From JBLFWJ01 sp047611425 (GTDB lineage: Bacteria; Bacteroidota; Bacteroidia; UBA10329), in contig JBLFWJ010000011.1 in assembly GCA_047611425.1 (NCBI GenBank), positions 1 through 33,506 on the forward strand: DNA of 33,506 bases, in the 5' to 3' direction. The notes beneath the pieces were generated by a model. That model ran no database searches. It was not told the origin of the DNA and was given only the letters and a program-made list of their open reading frames with translations. Both the position numbers and the translations under genes were made by a program. Shown here piece after piece: positions 31,649 to 33,506 of this stretch. The stretch's first letter is position 1. The number at the start of each line of letters is the position of its first letter.

Positions 31649-33127
31649 TTGTCAACCCTCAAGAAATTAGCATCACAGACCGCCATTTATGGGGTCAGCT
31701 CCATACTTGGGCGTTTTCTGAATTATCTGGTAGTGCCATTGCACACAATGGTTTTCATTCCTCAGCAATACGGGGTGGTGACTGAGATGTATGCGTATGT
31801 AGCGTTCCTAATCATCTTTCTCACATTTGGAATGGAAACGGCATTTTTTCGTTTCACCACCAAAGAAGGAAATGATCCGAAAAAGGTGTTCGCTACTGCT
31901 TTTGCGGCAGTGAGTGTGGTTGGTGTACTGTTTCTAATCAATGCGATTCTGTTCGCACAGCCCATTGCAGACTGGCTCATGTATCCAAGGAACACAGAGT
32001 ATGTCGTGTGGTTTGCGATGATTATTTCACTGGATGCGATTGCGTCCATTCCGTTGGCAAAACTCAGGTCTCAGGATCGGGCCAAAACGTTTGCCGCCAT
32101 CAATATCGTTAACGTGCTGGTGTATGTCGGGCTTAATATTTTCTTCCTGAAATGGGTGATGCCGTTCATGCAAAATGGTGGTACCAATTCGTTTCTTGAG
32201 ATTTTCTTCACCGCGGATACTGGGGTTGGATATGTATTCATTGCCAACCTGATAGCGAGCAGTATTAAGTTCCTTTTATTGCTTCCGGTGCTACGTGGGT
32301 TTAGAGGAATTGATTTTGGATTGCTAAAGCAAATGCTGCGGTATTCGGCTCCCTTGCTGGTTGCAGGTTTGGCCGGAATGATCAACGAAACATTGGATAG
32401 AATCCTACTTAAGCGAATGCTTTATGACAGTTTAGGAGAGGAGTCTACCATGCGGTCCATTGGAATTTACGGGGCATGCTACAAGATTTCGATAGTTATC
32501 TCATTGATGATTCAAGCGTTTCGGTATGCAGCTGAGCCGTTCTTCTTTTCCCAAGCAAAAGAAAAGGGTTCTAGACAATTGTATGCTCGAGTAATGGACT
32601 ACTTCGTATGGGCTATGGCAGCAACTTTCTTATTTGTCATGTTCTATCTGGATGTGTTCAAATACTTCATACCAAATGAGGTGTATTGGGAAGGGTTGAA
32701 AATCGTTCCGATTCTGCTGTTGGCCAATGTATTTCTTGGGGTTTACTATAACCAGTCGGTTTGGTACAAGCTAACTGGCAAAACAATGCACGGGGCATAT
32801 CTCGCCATTTTTGGAGCGGTTATAACCTTAGTAATCAACATTGCTTTCATCCCTGAATACAACTACATGGCATCTGCATGGGCAACGTTTGCTTGCTATG
32901 GAAGTATGATGGTGGCTTCGTTCTTCCTTGGTCAGAAGTATTATCCAGTTCCATATAATGTGGTTATGAATGGGTCAATTCTGGTAATTGCTCTTCTACT
33001 TTGGGGAATTTCATTCTATCTGCCGGAGACGTCCATTATTGCAAATTATTCGATGAAAGCGGTATTGATGATTCTTTTTCTGTTGTCAACTGCAGCCCTT
33101 GTTCGACCTACGAAAAAAGTACTTTAG
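31649..33127 (+). CDS. Polysaccharide flippase (Wzx-like, MATE/MOP superfamily)
   Basis: A 492-residue polytopic inner-membrane protein with about 12-14 hydrophobic segments, of the polysaccharide-specific transporter branch of the MOP superfamily. It begins with LKKLASQTAIYGVSSILGRF, the standard opening of such lipopolysaccharide biosynthesis proteins in Bacteroidota, followed by PQQYGVVTEMYAYVAF (the Y-G family motif after helix 1). It should flip undecaprenyl-linked glycan repeats to the periplasm, and could serve the lipid-linked sugars begun by the WecA-like enzyme at 1850-3028. The start is a TTG at 31649; the conserved N-terminus begins there and no ATG precedes it in frame. dut follows after 15 bases. 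Confidence 0.88.
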   Translation: MSTLKKLASQTAIYGVSSILGRFLNYLVVPLHTMVFIPQQYGVVTEMYAYVAFLIIFLTFGMETAFFRFTTKEGNDPKKVFATAFAAVSVVGVLFLINAILFAQPIADWLMYPRNTEYVVWFAMIISLDAIASIPLAKLRSQDRAKTFAAINIVNVLVYVGLNIFFLKWVMPFMQNGGTNSFLEIFFTADTGVGYVFIANLIASSIKFLLLLPVLRGFRGIDFGLLKQMLRYSAPLLVAGLAGMINETLDRILLKRMLYDSLGEESTMRSIGIYGACYKISIVISLMIQAFRYAAEPFFFSQAKEKGSRQLYARVMDYFVWAMAATFLFVMFYLDVFKYFIPNEVYWEGLKIVPILLLANVFLGVYYNQSVWYKLTGKTMHGAYLAIFGAVITLVINIAFIPEYNYMASAWATFACYGSMMVASFFLGQKYYPVPYNVVMNGSILVIALLLWGISFYLPETSIIANYSMKAVLMILFLLSTAALVRPTKKVL

Positions 33128-33142
33128 CGGATTGTTCCAGAT

Positions 33143-33506
33143 ATGAGAAAAGTTCCAGTAATTAATCGTTCCAAACATGCGTTGCCGGCTTATGAAAGCA
33201 GGCTAGCAGCTGGTTTGGACTTGCGTGCAAACCTTGACAAAAACATCGAGTTAAAGCCGTTGCAACGAGCTTTGATTCCAACGGGGTTGTTCATGGAATT
33301 GCCAGAAGGATTTGAGGCTCAAATTCGGCCTCGAAGTGGCTTGGCATACAAGCATGGATTGTCTGTTTTGAACGCACCTGGAACAATTGATGCGGACTAC
33401 CGAGGAGAGATTAAAGTATTACTTGTGAACCTATCCGACCAACCGTTTGTTGTAGAGGACGGTGAACGAGTTGCACAAATGGTAATCGCTCAACATGAAC
33501 AGATTG
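33143..33506 (+). CDS. dut: dUTP diphosphatase, cut by window end
   Basis: The first 121 residues of a trimeric dUTPase, which hydrolyses dUTP to dUMP and keeps uracil out of DNA. Four of the five family motifs are present: motif 1 AAGLDLRA (22-29), motif 2 RPRSGLA (62-68), motif 3 NAPGTIDADYRGEIKV (77-92, with the catalytic aspartate D83 and the substrate-stacking tyrosine region) and motif 4 GERVAQMVI (107-115). The glycine-rich motif 5 lies beyond the right edge. ATG 33143 directly opens the family N-terminus MRKVPVINRS. It lies 15 bases after the flippase gene, an arrangement common in Bacteroidota. Confidence 0.95.
   Translation, partial: MRKVPVINRSKHALPAYESRLAAGLDLRANLDKNIELKPLQRALIPTGLFMELPEGFEAQIRPRSGLAYKHGLSVLNAPGTIDADYRGEIKVLLVNLSDQPFVVEDGERVAQMVIAQHEQI

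Noticed and set aside
1..33506. CRISPR array, tRNA, rRNA, prophage or integrase
   Set aside because: No regularly spaced repeats, cloverleaf sequences, rRNA-like stretches or phage/recombinase motifs were found on either strand by reading.

Overview
The window reads as chromosomal DNA of a member of the Bacteroidota, most likely a flavobacterium-like lineage. The evidence is: several promoters of the TAnnTTTG type, almost no Shine-Dalgarno sequences, a TonB receptor with a carboxypeptidase-like N-terminal domain, a type IX secretion (T9SS) sorting domain, a GH109 Gfo/Idh enzyme with a twin-arginine signal, and dispersed palindromic intergenic repeats. There is no rRNA, tRNA, CRISPR array, integrase or prophage.

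Layout. 1-655: a decayed FG-GAP fragment and a repeat-rich spacer. 656-3546: an exopolysaccharide initiation operon (GT4 glycosyltransferase, WecA/TagO-type phosphosugar transferase, response-regulator receiver with a C-terminal membrane anchor). 3739-4260 (-): a lipoprotein. 4440-9817: all four enzymes that turn trans-4-hydroxy-L-proline into 2-oxoglutarate, interrupted by a small haem-binding gene on the opposite strand. 9931-13808: a GNAT acetyltransferase, an M20 amidohydrolase and two different fold-III PLP racemases, tightly packed. 13824-17270 (-): GH109 alpha-N-acetylgalactosaminidase, a NahK-like sugar kinase and a broken GH27 gene, which together look like a GalNAc salvage operon. 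17464-22089: cysC, cysD, an IVS-like four-helix-bundle element, cysN, then hldE. 22099-24456 (-): a TonB-dependent receptor. 24678-28017: a serine hydrolase, a methyltransferase and an SGNH hydrolase. 28092-30660: SDR, DUF1801 and two pseudouridine synthases. 30707-31542: a broken T9SS cargo gene. 31649-33506: an O-antigen/polysaccharide flippase and the start of dut.

Three themes stand out. First, scavenging: hydroxyproline (collagen-like protein) and alpha-GalNAc (glycoprotein or mucin-like glycans) are both handled, which fits an organism feeding on animal or algal glycoprotein. Second, surface polysaccharide: lipid-linked sugar initiation, a flippase, heptose activation and PAPS synthesis without a reductase in view would together allow a (possibly sulfated) envelope glycan. 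Third, decay: three genes for secreted proteins (FG-GAP, GH27, T9SS cargo) carry stops or frameshifts while their cytoplasmic neighbours are intact. Either the lineage is shedding extracellular functions or the assembly has local errors; raw reads would decide.

The most unusual items are the IVS-like element lodged inside the sulfate-activation operon with matching inverted ends, the membrane-anchored receiver domain in the polysaccharide operon, the paired racemase cluster with an atypical Alr signature, and three genes for exported proteins in which the -7 promoter box lies exactly four bases before ATG, implying leaderless transcripts.
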